Source: Kiritimatiellales bacterium
GTDB taxonomy: Bacteria; Verrucomicrobiota; Kiritimatiellia; Kiritimatiellales; Pontiellaceae
Reading direction: 5' to 3'
DNA: 32,493 nucleotides
Assembly (NCBI GenBank): GCA_021734345.1
Contig: JAIPJC010000023.1
Coordinates: 1 to 32,493 of the forward strand
Part shown: positions 31,075-32,493 of the stretch, in pieces
Numbering within the stretch: the stretch's first letter is position 1
Layout of the letters: every line of letters starts with the position of its first letter
Made by a program: the position numbers and the translations under genes
Notes under the pieces: model-generated
Told to the model about the DNA's origin: nothing
Databases searched by the model: none
Seen by the model: the letters and a program-made list of their open reading frames with translations, nothing else

Positions 31075-32493
31075 ATGCATTATCGCAAAAAGATAACCAT
31101 GGCGGTCGTGATGGCTGCCGGAATGTTGCTCCCGTTGGCTGGCTATTCCTCCAACGAGCCGCGCCCGATGAATGTGCTGTTCGTCATGGTGGATGACCTG
31201 AAGCCGCTGATGGGCTGCTACGGCGACCCGATTGCAAAGACACCGAACATGGACAGGTTGGCGGCGCGCGGCGTGCTCTTCGAACGGGCAACCTGCCAAA
31301 TTTCCCTGTGCGCTCCCAGCCGGGCATCCATCTTCACCGGTCTGCGGCCCGATACGTTGAAATGCTACACCAATGTAGACAAGTTCCGCAAGAACCTCCC
31401 CGGTATCGTGACCATGCCGCAGGCCTTCCAGCGTTCGGGCTACCACACGGTCAGCATCGGCAAGGTGTACGATGCGCGCAACTGCGATCCCGGTGCGTGG
31501 GACGAGGAGATGCTGCCCAGCTCGGAGACGGAGAAGAAAATATACGCGCTGGAGGAAAACGAGCGGCTCTACCATGAGAACGATGCGCGCTTCAAGGCGG
31601 CGACCACCCAGGAAAAGTTCCGCCTCTGGCGCGTCGGCCCCGCCTACGAGAACGCGCCGCTCGACGAGTCGCACTATTGGGACGACCAAGTTGCCGAACA
31701 GGCCATCGCGACACTGCGCCGCATCAAGGACAAGCCGTTTTTCCTCGGCGTGGGTTTCATCAAGCCGCACCTGCCGTTTGCCTGCCCGAAGAAATACTGG
31801 GATCTCTATGACCACGACAGCATGCCGCTGGCGTCCAACCCCGAACCGCCGGACAACGGCGTGCCGATGGCGCTGCACGACGGTTTCGAGCTGCGGCAGT
31901 ACCAAGGCATCCCCCGCAAGGGACGGCTCGACGACGACCTGGCCCGCACGCTCATCCAGGGCTACTACGCCTGCGCCTCGTTCGTCGACGCCATGATCGG
32001 CCGGGTGCTCGACGAGCTGGATGCGCTTGGCCTTAAGGACAACACGATCATTGTGCTGATGGGCGACCACGGCTGGCATCTGGGCGACAAGGGCATATGG
32101 GGCAAATTGACGGCATACCAGGAAGCAACCATCGCGCCGATGATTGTGGTTGATCCGCGGCGCAACGGCGGCAGTCGCGTCAATGGACTGGTCGAGTTCG
32201 TCGATATCTGCCCGACGCTCTGCGAGCTGGCCGGTGTCGCGGCGCCAGACGGGTTCGAGGGAACCAGTTTTGCGCCGTTGCTCGCCGACCCTTCCAAGAA
32301 CTGGAAAAGGGCCACCTTTTCGGAAGTAGGTCGCGGCGCGGCGTGGAAGGAATTCATCGGCACCTCCATGCGCACGGAGCGCTACAACTATGTCGAGTGG
32401 CGTCACCGCACGAAAGGCACGTTGCAAGCCCGCGAACTCTACGATCTCGAAACCGATCCGCGCGAAATGAACAATCTCGCGTTGACTCCCGAG
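31075..32493 (+). CDS. Sulfatase 3 (iduronate-2-sulfatase-like), exported, partial at the 3' end
   Basis: The frame runs open from ATG 31075 to the end of the window (473 codons, no stop), so the C-terminus is missing. It has a Sec signal (about 1-26), FVMVDDLKPLMGCYGD with metal-binding D40-D41, and the formylglycine motif C79-A-P-S-R83 followed by ASIFTGLRPDTL. IGKVYD, FIKPHLPFACPKKYWDLYD and GDHGWHLGDKGIWGK are typical of iduronate-2-sulfatase-like members (S1_7 type). It would remove sulfate from a glycan after export. The ribosome-binding site AAAGGAG lies in the gap after the desaturase stop. By analogy with the family, only a short tail should be missing. Confidence 0.93.
   Translation, partial: MHYRKKITMAVVMAAGMLLPLAGYSSNEPRPMNVLFVMVDDLKPLMGCYGDPIAKTPNMDRLAARGVLFERATCQISLCAPSRASIFTGLRPDTLKCYTNVDKFRKNLPGIVTMPQAFQRSGYHTVSIGKVYDARNCDPGAWDEEMLPSSETEKKIYALEENERLYHENDARFKAATTQEKFRLWRVGPAYENAPLDESHYWDDQVAEQAIATLRRIKDKPFFLGVGFIKPHLPFACPKKYWDLYDHDSMPLASNPEPPDNGVPMALHDGFELRQYQGIPRKGRLDDDLARTLIQGYYACASFVDAMIGRVLDELDALGLKDNTIIVLMGDHGWHLGDKGIWGKLTAYQEATIAPMIVVDPRRNGGSRVNGLVEFVDICPTLCELAGVAAPDGFEGTSFAPLLADPSKNWKRATFSEVGRGAAWKEFIGTSMRTERYNYVEWRHRTKGTLQARELYDLETDPREMNNLALTPE

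Noticed and set aside
31057-32427. A 456-codon minus-strand open frame under sulfatase 3
   Set aside because: The plus strand carries an unmistakable sulfatase with signal peptide, CAPSR motif and ribosome-binding site; the minus frame has no domain.
1-32493. CRISPR array, tRNA or rRNA genes, insertion sequences, prophage
   Set aside because: I saw no repeat-spacer pattern, no tRNA-like or rRNA sequence, and no transposase or phage protein among the supported genes.

Overview
The window is bacterial DNA, densely coded and GC-rich. It carries three sulfatases, an alpha-L-fucosidase, two rhamnosidase-type hydrolases, three GPH-family sugar symporters and no SusC/SusD pair. That mix, together with UroD-like, PhyH-like and XylR-type genes, suggests a PVC-group marine polysaccharide degrader, most like Kiritimatiellota (Pontiella-type). 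The taxonomic placement is inference from gene content; there is no rRNA or other marker gene here.

Layout. Positions 1-127 hold the end of phosphoglycerate kinase and its terminator, and 174-252 an inverted-repeat element. A minus-strand hypB (314-1036) follows. At 1132-1953 an AraC regulator reads away from a long plus-strand gene train: UroD-like protein, GH78 rhamnosidase, GH13 glucosidase, GPH symporter, a secreted six-hairpin hydrolase and a small Tat-type protein, many of them overlapping. GPH symporter 2 and sulfatase 1 follow, then a GH29 fucosidase. A minus-strand sugar isomerase (15911-16807) is divergent from sulfatase 2 and an intact beta-phosphoglucomutase-like HAD. Next come a minus-strand pair (UroD-like 2, then a PhyH-like oxygenase), a divergent XylR-type regulator, a GH65 phosphorylase fused to a degenerate capless HAD domain, GPH symporter 3 and a second GH78-like enzyme. 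The right end has an AraC regulator divergent from a membrane desaturase and an iduronate-sulfatase-like gene that runs off the window.

How the genes may work together (inference). Exported enzymes (three sulfatases, the GH29 fucosidase, the six-hairpin hydrolase) would remove sulfate and side sugars outside the cytoplasm. GPH symporters would import the oligosaccharides. Two rhamnosidases without signal peptides, GH13 and the GH65 phosphorylase would finish the job inside, and the beta-PGM would turn beta-glucose 1-phosphate into glucose 6-phosphate. Rhamnosidases together with a GH65 enzyme point to an alpha-glucosyl-rhamnose unit in a sulfated, fucose- and rhamnose-containing glycan.

The points most worth a second look are the pseudo-HAD/GH65 fusion, a 12-base motif shared at matching positions upstream of the UroD-2 and GH65 genes around the XylR gene, the two regulator/UroD-like divergent pairs whose zinc sites are altered differently, and a PhyH-like protein without a clear HxD motif.
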